A program made the translations under genes and the position numbers. The notes below the pieces were generated by a model. It was given only the letters and a program-made list of their open reading frames with translations. It was not told the DNA's origin and did no database searches. Below are positions 39,219 to 47,346 of a stretch of 64,000 nucleotides of DNA, in pieces; positions within the stretch are counted from its first letter, which is position 1, and the number at the start of each line of letters is the position of its first letter. Source of the stretch: Chitinibacter sp046530675 (lineage in GTDB: Bacteria; Pseudomonadota; Gammaproteobacteria; Burkholderiales; Chitinibacteraceae); contig NZ_CP172558.1 of the NCBI RefSeq assembly GCF_046530675.1, positions 1,798,001 through 1,862,000 on the forward strand. Direction: 5' to 3'.

Positions 39219-39295
39219 AGGCACGTAGCTCAGCTGGTTAGAGCACCACCTTGACATGGTGGGGGTCGTTGGTTCGAGTCCAATCGTGCCTACCA
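39219..39295 (+). tRNA. tRNA-Val (anticodon GAC)
   Basis: 77 nt with encoded CCA. Acceptor AGGCACG pairs with CGTGCCT, the anticodon stem CCACC/GGTGG encloses the loop TTGACAT (anticodon GAC), and the T-arm contains GGTTCGAGTCC. Monocistronic, followed by about 80 nt without features and then a terminator. Confidence 0.97.
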
Positions 39296-39377
39296 ATATT
39301 CAGGAATACAGAAATGCAACGAACAAGCACTACAACCTTTGAAATCACAGGTTAAGCCGTTCACAGTTCTTATTCTT

Positions 39378-39409
39378 AAAAAGTGCGGCTTAAGCCGCAC
39401 TTTTTTTTT
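39378..39409 (+). terminator. Terminator upstream of thrS
   Basis: Fully palindromic stem AAAGTGCGGCTT / AAGCCGCACTTT with nine T residues. It ends the tRNA-Val transcript, and is 55 nt before thrS. Confidence 0.9.
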
Positions 39410-39464
39410 GTCTTGTTTTAAATATTGAATTCGGCCGTTGCCGATACTTGTAAAGGCGAAAATA

Positions 39465-41369
39465 ATGCCAGTTGTAACTCTTCCAGATGGTTCGCAACGT
39501 CAGTTTGAATCTGCAGTAACAATTGCTGAAGTTGCAGCAAGTATTGGCGCAGGACTCGCTCGTGCAGCGCTTGCGGGCAAGATCGATGGTCAACTTGTTG
39601 ATACCAGCTACATCATTGATCGTGATGTGAATCTGGCGATCATTACCGAGAAAGATGCCGATGGTCTGGAGGTGATTCGTCACTCAACCGCTCACTTATT
39701 GGCTTATGCGGTCAAGCAGCTTTTTCCGAGTGCGCAAGTGACGATTGGCCCTGCGATTGAAAACGGCTTCTATTACGATTTCTCGTACGAGCGTCCGTTC
39801 ACACCCGATGATCTGGTGCTGATCGAGAAGAAAATGCAGGAGCTGGCCAAGCAGGATATTCCGGTTGAGCGCTATGAGTTATCACGTGATGAAGCTGTGG
39901 CTTACTTCAAAAGCATTGGTGAAATCTACAAAGCCGAGATTATTGAATCGATTCCGGCAGATCAAACATTAAGTCTGTACCGTGAAGGCGATTTTACCGA
40001 CTTGTGCCGTGGCCCACACGTCCCATCAACCGGCAAACTTAAAGTATTCAAGCTGATGAAGGTTGCGGGTGCTTATTGGCGCGGCGATAGCAAGAATGAA
40101 ATGCTGACGCGGATTTATGGTACGGCTTGGGCCAAGAAAGAAGACTTGGCGCAATATTTGCACATGCTCGAAGAGGCCGAGAAGCGCGATCACCGCAAAA
40201 TTGGCAAGCAGCTTGATCTGTTCCATATGCAGGATGAAGCGCCGGGCATGGTGTTCTGGCATCCTAAGGGATGGACACTGTGGCAAACCATCGAGCAATA
40301 CATGCGCCGCAAGCTGAATCAGCATGGCTACGATGAAATTCGTACGCCGATGGTGATGGACCGTACTTTGTGGGAAAAATCAGGTCACTGGGAAAATTAC
40401 CACGACAATATGTTCACGACAGAGTCGGAAAAACGTGATTACGCGGTCAAGCCGATGAATTGTCCCGGTCATATTCAGGTGTTCAATCAAGGTCTGCGTT
40501 CTTACCGTGATTTGCCGTTGCGCTACGCCGAATTTGGTTCTTGCCACCGTAATGAGCCTTCCGGCTCGCTGCATGGGATTATGCGTGTCCGCGGTTTTGT
40601 GCAGGATGATGCTCATATTTTCTGTACTGAAGATCAGGTACAGCAAGAAGCTGCAGCTTTCATTGATTTGCTCAAAGAAGTTTACGCTGACTTTGGCTTT
40701 AGCGAAATTCTGGTCAAGCTGTCGACTCGCCCAGAGAAACGCGTCGGTACCGAAGAGAGCTGGGACAAAGCCGAAGCTGCACTAGCAGCCGCTTTGCAGT
40801 CACAAGGCTTAGAGTTTGAGTATCTACCGGGTGAGGGCGCTTTCTACGGCCCTAAAATTGAATTTACGCTCAAGGACTGCTTAGGTCGCTTGTGGCAGTG
40901 CGGTACTTTGCAGATCGATCCGAATTTGCCAGAGCGTTTGGGGGCTGAATATGTCGGCGAAGATAATGCCAAGCATCGCCCAATCATGTTGCATCGTGCC
41001 GTGCTCGGTTCGCTCGAACGCTTTATCGGTATTCTTATTGAAAATTTCGCTGGTGCTTTCCCTGTGTGGCTGGCGCCTGTTCAGCTGGTCGTGATGAACA
41101 TCTCTGAATCTCAGCGTGAATATGCGCAGAATGTGACCGCTCGTCTCAATCAAAATGGACTTCGTGCGATTGCTGACTTGAGAAATGAGAAAATAACCTA
41201 TAAAATCCGCGAACATAGCTTGCAGCGTTTACCGTATCAATTAATTATTGGTGACAAAGAACGCGACGCAGGTTTGGTGGCCGTGCGAAATCGCAGCGGT
41301 GAAGACTTGGGGCAGATGACGGTTGAAGCCTTGGTGGCGCTTATCCAGTCCGAAATTCCGAAAGTCTAA
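39465..41369 (+). CDS. thrS: Threonyl-tRNA synthetase
   Basis: A 634-residue class-II synthetase: N-terminal TGS domain (residues 1-60), editing domain with HSTAHLLAYAVKQLFP, catalytic core with VKPMNCPGHIQVF (zinc-ligand Cys) and a C-terminal anticodon-binding domain. The ATG at 39465 follows AAAGGCGAA and matches the family start; an in-frame start at 39438 adds nine unconserved residues. Heads the classic thrS-infC-rpmI-rplT-pheS-pheT-ihfA cluster. Confidence 0.96.
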   Translation: MPVVTLPDGSQRQFESAVTIAEVAASIGAGLARAALAGKIDGQLVDTSYIIDRDVNLAIITEKDADGLEVIRHSTAHLLAYAVKQLFPSAQVTIGPAIENGFYYDFSYERPFTPDDLVLIEKKMQELAKQDIPVERYELSRDEAVAYFKSIGEIYKAEIIESIPADQTLSLYREGDFTDLCRGPHVPSTGKLKVFKLMKVAGAYWRGDSKNEMLTRIYGTAWAKKEDLAQYLHMLEEAEKRDHRKIGKQLDLFHMQDEAPGMVFWHPKGWTLWQTIEQYMRRKLNQHGYDEIRTPMVMDRTLWEKSGHWENYHDNMFTTESEKRDYAVKPMNCPGHIQVFNQGLRSYRDLPLRYAEFGSCHRNEPSGSLHGIMRVRGFVQDDAHIFCTEDQVQQEAAAFIDLLKEVYADFGFSEILVKLSTRPEKRVGTEESWDKAEAALAAALQSQGLEFEYLPGEGAFYGPKIEFTLKDCLGRLWQCGTLQIDPNLPERLGAEYVGEDNAKHRPIMLHRAVLGSLERFIGILIENFAGAFPVWLAPVQLVVMNISESQREYAQNVTARLNQNGLRAIADLRNEKITYKIREHSLQRLPYQLIIGDKERDAGLVAVRNRSGEDLGQMTVEALVALIQSEIPKV

Positions 41370-41411
41370 CGCTTGCCGATGCACGGTTTTGTTTTTGAAT
41401 GACTTGGAGTA

Positions 41412-41939
41412 ATGACAATAGCTGCTCAAGATAAAGGCCCGCGGATCAATGGTGAGATCACTGCGCGCGAAATTCGTTTACAAGGTGTGGATGGCGATCA
41501 ACTCGGTATTGTTTCGCTGAACCAAGCTCTTCAAATGGCTGAAGATGCAGATGTTGATCTCGTTGAGATCGCGCCTAATGCACAGCCTCCTGTTTGTCGG
41601 CTGATGGATTTCGGCAAATTCCGTTACGAAGAAGCCAAGAAAAAGCACGCTGCCAAGCTCAAGCAAAAGCAGGTACAGATTAAAGAAATCAAACTGCGCC
41701 CGGGTACGGATGAAAATGACTACCAGGTTAAATTGCGCGGTGCGATCCGTTTCCTGAATGATGGTGATAAATGCAAATTTACTTTGCGTTTCCGTGGCCG
41801 TGAAATGGCTCACCAAGAAATCGGTATGGCTCAGCTCAAACGGGTAGAAGCCGATCTGGTCGAGTTGGCTGTTGTTGAGCAATATCCGCGACTCGAAGGT
41901 CGTCAGATGGTCATGCTGCTGTCACCGAAGAAAAAATAA
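41412..41939 (+). CDS. infC: Translation initiation factor IF-3
   Basis: About 175 residues. N-domain with PRINGEITAREIRLQGVDGDQLG, a lysine-rich linker (EEAKKKHAAKLKQKQVQ) and a C-domain with KLRPGTDENDYQVKL and FRGREMAHQEIG. IF-3 checks start codons and keeps 30S and 50S apart. The ATG at 41412 is only 2 nt from the Shine-Dalgarno GGAG (41406-41409), while the ATA at 41418 is 8 nt away. infC classically starts at a rare AUU-type codon for autoregulation, so the true start may be 41418. Confidence 0.95.
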   Translation: MTIAAQDKGPRINGEITAREIRLQGVDGDQLGIVSLNQALQMAEDADVDLVEIAPNAQPPVCRLMDFGKFRYEEAKKKHAAKLKQKQVQIKEIKLRPGTDENDYQVKLRGAIRFLNDGDKCKFTLRFRGREMAHQEIGMAQLKRVEADLVELAVVEQYPRLEGRQMVMLLSPKKK

Positions 41940-41947
41940 CAGACTGA

Positions 41948-41994
41948 CGACTGTGTCTGTTTAAGGTCTGGTCGCAAGGCAAGATCAACAGTCG
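41948..41994 (+). promoter_or_regulatory. Possible structured leader between infC and rpmI
   Basis: In the 137-nt gap, CGACTGT (41948-41954) is complementary to ACAGTCG (41988-41994). In E. coli the infC-rpmI region folds into a pseudoknot through which L20 represses rpmI and rplT. Whether this helix is the counterpart is unproven. Confidence 0.35.
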
Positions 41995-42076
41995 TAACAA
42001 AAGCGGGGTGGCGGGTATTAAGTTCTAATTTATTAGACGCCTGTCGCCTGATCTAATAGCTCATCGGAGCAATGCA

Positions 42077-42274
42077 ATGCCAAAGATGAAAACCAAGAGC
42101 AGCGCGAAAAAGCGCTTCACAGTGCTTGGCGGTGGTGGTGTTAAACGTAGTCATGCGTTCAAACGTCACATCTTGACCAAGAAAACCACTAAAACCAAGC
42201 GTCAATTGCGCGGTACGTCTATGGTCGATGCGACCAATATGGCGTCTGTTCGTGCAATGTTGCCTTACGCTTAA
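42077..42274 (+). CDS. rpmI: 50S ribosomal protein L35
   Basis: A 65-residue basic protein starting MPKMKTKSSAKKRF with the conserved HILTKKTTKTKRQLRGT block. GGAG lies 7 nt before the ATG. Followed 15 bp later by rplT. Confidence 0.97.
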   Translation: MPKMKTKSSAKKRFTVLGGGGVKRSHAFKRHILTKKTTKTKRQLRGTSMVDATNMASVRAMLPYA

Positions 42275-42289
42275 CCTAGGAGAAGAAAC

Positions 42290-42649
42290 ATGCCTCGCGT
42301 TAAACGTGGTGTAACCGCTCGTGCTCGTCATAAGAAAGTTTTAGCCCTCGCTAAGGGTTATCGTGGTCGTCGTAAAAACGTCTATCGCATCGCTAAACAA
42401 GCGGTGATGAAAGCTGGTCAATACGCGTACCGTGACCGTCGTCAGAAAAAACGTCAATTCCGTCAATTGTGGATCGCGCGTATTAACGCCGCTTCACGTG
42501 AGTGCGGCCTGGCGTACAGCCGCTTCATGAACGGCCTGAAAAAGGCTGGCATCGTGGTTGACCGTAAAGTGTTGGCTGACTTGGCTGTATTCGACAAACC
42601 AGCTTTTGCTGCTTTTGTTGAAAAAGCTAAAGCTAGTCTCGCTGTTTAA
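42290..42649 (+). CDS. rplT: 50S ribosomal protein L20
   Basis: A 119-residue rRNA-binding assembly protein, MPRVKRGVTARARHKK at the start, then GYRGRRKNVYRIAKQAV and WIARINAASRECGLAYSRF. In E. coli it represses its own operon. Ends at a strong terminator. Confidence 0.97.
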   Translation: MPRVKRGVTARARHKKVLALAKGYRGRRKNVYRIAKQAVMKAGQYAYRDRRQKKRQFRQLWIARINAASRECGLAYSRFMNGLKKAGIVVDRKVLADLAVFDKPAFAAFVEKAKASLAV

Positions 42650-42666
42650 TCGGTTCTGCTGATGAG

Positions 42667-42691
42667 AAGGGAGGCCTAGCCTCCCTTTTTT
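42667..42691 (+). terminator. Terminator between rplT and pheS
   Basis: Perfect stem AAGGGAGGC / GCCTCCCTT, loop CTA, T-run. It implies that pheS has its own promoter within the 116 nt that follow; I could not pick a clear one. Confidence 0.9.
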
Positions 42692-42807
42692 ATTCGAAAA
42701 AATTCAGCAAACGTAGATTGTTTTGCCAAGGTTTTAGCTGAGCGCTAGCCACTTTTTCAAAGCAATTTTCAAACCTTCCTTTCCACATTTAGATCGGGCG
42801 CAAAACC

Positions 42808-43803
42808 ATGGTTGCGAACGTGCAAACGTTACTTGAAGCCGGTTTGGCCGCATTAGATGCGACCAATGATCCGGTAGAGCTAGAAAATGTCAAAGCCCAT
42901 TACGTTGGTAAACAGGGCGAAATTACTCAATTGATGAAGCAATTGGCTGCTTTGCCACCGGAAGAGAAAAAATCTTTCGGCGCCACGGTTAACCAAGCCA
43001 AGCAAGCTTTCGAAGCTGCGCTGAACGCCAAGCGCGATGCGATTGCAGCGCAAAAGCTCGCCGCGCAATTGGCCGCCGAAGCGCTCGATATCAGCCTGCC
43101 AGGGCGTGGTACGGCTAAAGGTGGTCTGCATCCGGTGACGCTAGTGCAGCAACGTATTGAAACGCTGTTCGCCAGCATGGGTTTTGCCGTCGCCGATGGC
43201 CCGGAAATCGAAAATGATTTTCATAATTTTGAAGCGCTGAATATTCCTAAAAATCACCCTGCGCGGGCGATGCAGGATACGTTTTACGTCGAAAATGACG
43301 GTGAGCCTCTGGTGTTGCGCACGCATACATCGCCGATTCAGGTGCGCTACATGCTCAATAATGAGCCGCCGATCAAGATCGTAGCGCCGGGCCGCGTTTA
43401 TCGCGTTGATTCGGATGCGACTCACTCACCGATGTTCCATCAGATGGAAGGCCTGTGGGTTGATGAAAATGTCTCGTTTGCCGATTTGAAATCGGTGATT
43501 GTTGATTTCTTGCGTCGTTTCTTTGAGCGTGATGATCTGGAGGTGCGTTTCCGTCCGTCATTCTTCCCATTTACCGAGCCATCGGCTGAGATCGACGTCA
43601 AGTGGTCGAAGGGCTGGATGGAAGTCGGCGGTTGCGGCATGGTGCATCCGAATGTGTTGAAAAACGTCAATATTGATGCCGAGAAATACACCGGTTTTGC
43701 GTTCGGGATTGGCTTGGATCGTTTTGCGATGCTGTATTACGGCGTTAACGATTTGCGCCAGTTTTTCGACAACGATCTGTCTTTCTTATCCCAATTCAAA
43801 TAA
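42808..43803 (+). CDS. pheS: Phenylalanyl-tRNA synthetase alpha subunit
   Basis: A 331-residue catalytic subunit of the (alpha-beta)2 enzyme. An N-terminal coiled coil precedes the class-II core: motif 2 region FRPSFFPFTEPSAEIDVKW and motif 3 GFAFGIGLDRFAMLYYG. HTSPIQVRYM and GRVYRVDSDATHSPMFHQ are typical. Confidence 0.96.
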   Translation: MVANVQTLLEAGLAALDATNDPVELENVKAHYVGKQGEITQLMKQLAALPPEEKKSFGATVNQAKQAFEAALNAKRDAIAAQKLAAQLAAEALDISLPGRGTAKGGLHPVTLVQQRIETLFASMGFAVADGPEIENDFHNFEALNIPKNHPARAMQDTFYVENDGEPLVLRTHTSPIQVRYMLNNEPPIKIVAPGRVYRVDSDATHSPMFHQMEGLWVDENVSFADLKSVIVDFLRRFFERDDLEVRFRPSFFPFTEPSAEIDVKWSKGWMEVGGCGMVHPNVLKNVNIDAEKYTGFAFGIGLDRFAMLYYGVNDLRQFFDNDLSFLSQFK

Positions 43804-43813
43804 GTGATAAGAC

Positions 43814-43893
43814 AAAAACACGCCAACTTCGTTACTCCGTCTTGCCGTACTCTGAGTACTGTCTGCGACGTCATGCCTTGTTGGAGAGTTTTT
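43814..43893. repeat. 80-nt palindromic element between pheS and pheT
   Basis: Nested inverted repeats share one centre: AAAAAC (43814-43819) with GTTTTT (43888-43893), CCAAC (43823-43827) with GTTGG (43880-43884), and GTACTC (43847-43852) with GAGTAC (43854-43859). The stretch between is imperfect. It looks like a dispersed palindromic unit or weak terminator; no second copy is seen in this window. Confidence 0.5.
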
Positions 43894-43925
43894 GTTCCAT
43901 TCATATTTAAGCAGAGCTGGTAATT

Positions 43926-46280
43926 ATGAAATTTTCTGAACAGTGGTTGCGTAGCTGGGTTAATCCTGCGATCAATTCTGACGAGTTGGCTCATCTGTTG
44001 ACGATGGCCGGCTTGGAAGTGGAAGAGAACGATCCTGCTGCACCTGAATTTACCGAGGTGTATGTCGCGGAAGTGCTGAGTGTGACCAAGCACCCCGATG
44101 CAGATCGTCTGAATGTATGTAGCGTCAATGTCGGTGAAGCCGAGCCGCTGCAAATCGTTTGTGGTGCGGCCAACGTTGCGGTTGGCATTAAAGTGCCTTG
44201 TGCGCGCGTGGGCGCCGTGCTGCCGGGCGACTTTAAAATCAAAAAAGCCAAAGTTCGTGGCGTTGAATCAATGGGCATGTTGTGCGCCGAGCAAGAAATC
44301 GGCTTGGCTGAGGAATCCTCAGGTTTGCTGATTTTGCCTGCGGATGCACCAGTGGGTATGCCGATTCGTGAGTACCTCGATCTTGATGATCGCCTGATGA
44401 CTTTGAAACTGACGCCAAACCGTTGTGATTGCTTGTCAATCCGTGGCTTGGCGCGTGAAGTCGCTGCGCTCACCAAAACTGCACAGCAAGTTGTCGCGAC
44501 GCCTGCGGTAGCAGTGACTGCGACTCAAACACGTGCGGTGAATTTGCAAGCAGGTGATGCCTGCCCTAGGTATGCGGGTAGAGCCATTGTTGGTGTTAAT
44601 CAAGCAGCATATACCCCTGATTGGATGAAGCAGCGTTTGGAGCGTTGTGGCGTACGTTCAATTTCGGCGATTGTTGATGTGACCAACTACGTGTTGCTTG
44701 AACTCGGCCAGCCTATGCATGCCTTTGATTTGGCAAAATTGCAGGGTGATATCAATGTTCGTTTCGCCAAAGCGGGCGAAAAGATCAAACTGCTCAATGA
44801 AAAAGAGCTGGAGCTCACTGACGATTTGCTGGTGATTGCGGATGACGTGAAGCCTGTTGCCTTGGCTGGCATTATGGGCGGCGCTGAATCGAGTGTTGAA
44901 GCAGGCTGCACTGATATTTTCCTTGAGTCGGCCTTCTTTGCTCCAAATGTGATTGCAGGCAAAGGTCGTCGTTTCGGTTTCTCATCGGATTCTAGCCACC
45001 GTTTTGAGCGCGGCGTTGATTTCGGCTATGTGCGTGAAGCGCTGGAACGCGCCACTGCCTTGATCATCGAAATCTGTGGCGGTCAAGCTGGCCCTGTGAC
45101 TGAATCTGTAGCTAAATTGCCAGCGCGTAAACCAGTTGCGCTGCGCGTGTCTCGCGTGATTAAAGTGTTAGGCATTAGCCTGCCAGCCGCGGAGATCGTC
45201 GCTTTGCTGCAAGGCCTAGGTCTGGCGAGCGAGCTAGCAGGCGACGTGATCACGGTAACACCACCCTCGTACCGCTTCGATATCGAAATCGAAGAAGATC
45301 TGATCGAAGAAGTGGCGCGGGTGTTCGGCTACGACAATATTCCTGTGCAGCCCAGCAATGCGCGTAGCGCCATGCTGCCGCAACCCGGCCATTTGCGTAG
45401 CAAAAACGTACTGAAACAAATTATCGCAGGTCGCGACTATCAGGAAGCCATTTCCTATGCCTTTGTCGAGGCGCAATGGGAGGCGGATTTCGCCGCAAAC
45501 AACGCGCCGATCAAACTGATTAATCCAATCGCCAGTCAGATGAGCGCGATGCGCTCGACCTTGCTTGGCGGCCTGATTGCCGCTTTGCAGCACAATCAGA
45601 ATCGCAAGCAAGATCGCGTGCGCCTGTTTGAAGTGGCGCGCGTGTTCAATGGCTTGAATGCCGAACAGCAACCTGAGAAAATCGCCGCCCTTGCATGGGG
45701 GGGGCGTGTGGCCGAGCAGTGGGGCGCGGGTAAAGAGCGCGTAGACTTCTTTGATGTCAAAGCCGATGTCGAAGCTTTGCTGGCACCACGCGTGGCCGAG
45801 TTCCGCCGCGTAAGCCATCCGGCGTTGCATCCAGGCCGTTCGGCCGAGGTCGTGCTCGATGGGCAAGTGATGGGTTACATCGGCGAGCTGCATCCGCAAT
45901 GGGTACAAAAATACAGCCTGCAAAATGCGCCCGTGGTGTTTGAACTCGATGTCGCAGCGCTGACGCAAGTGCAGAAATTGAGTGCTGGTGCGGTATCGAA
46001 ATTCCAGGCCGTGCGCCGGGATCTGGCCTTGCTGATGGACGAGAGCGTGACGGTAGATCAACTCAAAGCTGCTTTTGCAAGTGCCAAACTGGCGATTGTG
46101 GCCAACATTGATGTGTTCGATGTTTACCGTGGTAAAGGATTGCCGGAAGGTAAAAAGAGCCTTGCATTCAAAGTCTTATTGCAAGATACTCACAAAACTT
46201 TAACAGATGAAGAAGTTGATGCGGCAATTGCAGCATTGATGAAGAAGGCAGAAACATGCGGCGCGATCTTGAGAACATAA
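43926..46280 (+). CDS. pheT: Phenylalanyl-tRNA synthetase beta subunit
   Basis: A 784-residue subunit. In order: an N-terminal tRNA-binding OB domain (about 40-150), B3/B4 editing domain, B5 domain, a degenerate class-II core and a C-terminal ferredoxin-like anticodon-binding domain (from about 690, KFQAVRRDLALLMDE). The stop TAA overlaps the ihfA ATG. The 122-bp gap from pheS is long for this pair and holds a palindrome. Confidence 0.95.
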   Translation: MKFSEQWLRSWVNPAINSDELAHLLTMAGLEVEENDPAAPEFTEVYVAEVLSVTKHPDADRLNVCSVNVGEAEPLQIVCGAANVAVGIKVPCARVGAVLPGDFKIKKAKVRGVESMGMLCAEQEIGLAEESSGLLILPADAPVGMPIREYLDLDDRLMTLKLTPNRCDCLSIRGLAREVAALTKTAQQVVATPAVAVTATQTRAVNLQAGDACPRYAGRAIVGVNQAAYTPDWMKQRLERCGVRSISAIVDVTNYVLLELGQPMHAFDLAKLQGDINVRFAKAGEKIKLLNEKELELTDDLLVIADDVKPVALAGIMGGAESSVEAGCTDIFLESAFFAPNVIAGKGRRFGFSSDSSHRFERGVDFGYVREALERATALIIEICGGQAGPVTESVAKLPARKPVALRVSRVIKVLGISLPAAEIVALLQGLGLASELAGDVITVTPPSYRFDIEIEEDLIEEVARVFGYDNIPVQPSNARSAMLPQPGHLRSKNVLKQIIAGRDYQEAISYAFVEAQWEADFAANNAPIKLINPIASQMSAMRSTLLGGLIAALQHNQNRKQDRVRLFEVARVFNGLNAEQQPEKIAALAWGGRVAEQWGAGKERVDFFDVKADVEALLAPRVAEFRRVSHPALHPGRSAEVVLDGQVMGYIGELHPQWVQKYSLQNAPVVFELDVAALTQVQKLSAGAVSKFQAVRRDLALLMDESVTVDQLKAAFASAKLAIVANIDVFDVYRGKGLPEGKKSLAFKVLLQDTHKTLTDEEVDAAIAALMKKAETCGAILRT

Positions 46281-46618
46281 TGCAGTACGAAGCAAGCACT
46301 TTGACCTTAACCAAGGCCGATCTGGCCGATATGCTGTTTGATAAGGTTGGGCTGAACAAGCGCGAAGCCAAGGATATGGTCGAAGCATTCTTCGATGAAA
46401 TCCGTGGTGCGCTGGCCGAAGGTGATACGGTAAAATTGTCAGGTTTTGGCAATTTCCAGTTACGCGACAAGCCGCAGCGCCCAGGCCGCAACCCAAAAAC
46501 CGGTGAAGAGATTCCTATTTCAGCGCGTCGCGTGGTGACATTCCACGCCAGCCAAAAACTAAAAGGTATGGTTGAAGTTCACTATGCAAAACTCCAGCAG
46601 CGTTATTCCAACCAGTGA
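46280..46618 (+). CDS. ihfA: Integration host factor alpha subunit
   Basis: A 112-residue DNA-bending protein; with IhfB it makes sharp bends for recombination and transcription. LTKADLADMLFDKVGLNKREAK, the beta-arm VKLSGFGNFQLRDKPQRPGRNPKTGE and the SARRVVTFHASQKLK tail identify the alpha subunit. The ATG at 46280 overlaps the pheT stop, the usual coupling. Confidence 0.95.
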   Translation: MQYEASTLTLTKADLADMLFDKVGLNKREAKDMVEAFFDEIRGALAEGDTVKLSGFGNFQLRDKPQRPGRNPKTGEEIPISARRVVTFHASQKLKGMVEVHYAKLQQRYSNQ

Positions 46619-46949
46619 TTTGCCGTCGATTCCAGCCAAACGTTACTTCACCATTGGTGAAGTCAGCGATTTGTGCGGTGTCAAACCTCATGTTCTGCGC
46701 TATTGGGAGCAAGAGTTTACCCAGTTAAAACCGGTTAAACGCCGTGGCAACCGTCGGTACTATCAGCACCATGAAGTATTGCTGGTGCGCAGGATCCGCT
46801 CATTGCTTTACGAGCAAGGTTTTACCATCAGCGGCGCTCGCAATCAGCTTGGCGCGCATTTGGCTGAGGCGGGTAACGACAGTGGCGAAGTGACGCTGAC
46901 CGAAGTCCGGCATGAGCTGGAAGGTTTACTGGTTTGGCTGGAAGATTAA
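46584..46949 (+). CDS. MerR-family transcriptional regulator
   Basis: A 121-residue regulator with an N-terminal MerR winged helix (FTIGEVSDLCGVKPHVLRYW, EQEFTQLKPVKRRGNRRYY). After the helix-turn-helix there is only a short helical tail, with no metal-binding cysteine loop, so it is not a metal sensor. A MerR-type gene after ihfA is conserved in betaproteobacteria. The ATG at 46584 lies within ihfA, a 35-bp overlap. Confidence 0.88.
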   Translation: MQNSSSVIPTSDLPSIPAKRYFTIGEVSDLCGVKPHVLRYWEQEFTQLKPVKRRGNRRYYQHHEVLLVRRIRSLLYEQGFTISGARNQLGAHLAEAGNDSGEVTLTEVRHELEGLLVWLED

Positions 46950-46956
46950 GTCGTCG

Positions 46957-46993
46957 ACTTGCATGGGGTGCAAGGGGTCGCAAAGTTTCGACC
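46957..46993 (+). pseudogene. Decayed tRNA-Pro fragment (anticodon arm to T-arm)
   Basis: Positions 46957-46981 match positions 47069-47093 of the intact tRNA-Pro exactly for 25 nt (anticodon arm, variable region and start of the T-arm). The next dozen bases are a diverged T-arm (AAAGTTTCGACCC). No D-arm, acceptor stem or CCA is present. It starts 8 nt after the merR stop. Confidence 0.8.
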
Positions 46994-47004
46994 CATGTCC
47001 CCAC

Positions 47005-47033
47005 TTGAGCTAAAATGTAAGCTCTGCTAAGAT
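47005..47033 (+). promoter_or_regulatory. Predicted tRNA-Pro promoter
   Basis: TTGAGC (47005-47010), a 17-nt spacer and TAAGAT (47028-47033), 9 nt before the mature tRNA. Confidence 0.7.
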
Positions 47034-47042
47034 GCTGTCTCT

Positions 47043-47119
47043 CGGAATATGGCGCAGCCTGGTAGCGCACTTGCATGGGGTGCAAGGGGTCGCGAGTTCG
47101 AATCCCGCTATTCCGACCA
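47043..47119 (+). tRNA. tRNA-Pro (anticodon GGG)
   Basis: 77 nt with encoded CCA. Acceptor CGGAATA pairs with TATTCCG; the anticodon stem CTTGC/GCAAG encloses ATGGGGT (anticodon GGG); T-arm GAGTTCGAATCCC. It has its own promoter and terminator. Confidence 0.96.
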
Positions 47120-47127
47120 ATCAAATA

Positions 47128-47165
47128 AAGGGCTTATGGTCGAAAGATCATAAGCCCTTGTTTCT
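47128..47165 (+). terminator. Terminator after tRNA-Pro
   Basis: The stem AAGGGCTTATG / CATAAGCCCTT is extended by three inner pairs to a GAAA tetraloop. It is followed by a T-rich run. Confidence 0.88.
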
Positions 47166-47308
47166 TTTTATCTGTATTTCTTTCTATCTGCGTCCAATGC
47201 TATTCGCGGGCGCGGTATCGTTTCACTGATCTCCGGGTATGTAAGCATGTGCTGGTTTTTCTTCACGCTTTACCAGCTGAAAACGATACGCCACCACATT
47301 GCGCTTGT

Positions 47309-47314
47309 ATAATG
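47309..47314 (+). promoter_or_regulatory. Possible -10 box of pcnB
   Basis: A perfect TATAAT 33 nt before the pcnB start. No good -35 box is seen at 16-18 nt, so this is tentative. Confidence 0.35.
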
Positions 47315-47346
47315 CAGGGTTTTCGCACTGCACTCGATAAAAATTC

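Noticed and set aside
42692..42807. Phe-rich leader peptide for attenuation of pheST
   Set aside because: Short frames with two or three Phe codons exist but have no start with a ribosome-binding site and no alternative terminator structure after them.
44568..44616. AGGTAT ... ATACCC at exactly 49 nt inside pheT
   Set aside because: The stretch encodes a conserved part of PheT (YAGRAIVGVNQAAYTPDW) with no length change against homologues as I know them, so the spacing is probably chance.
47235..47293. Eighth copy of the GGGTAT palindrome upstream of pcnB
   Set aside because: GGGTAT is present but there is no ATACCC 43 nt later (nearest ATAC-like site gives 59 nt).
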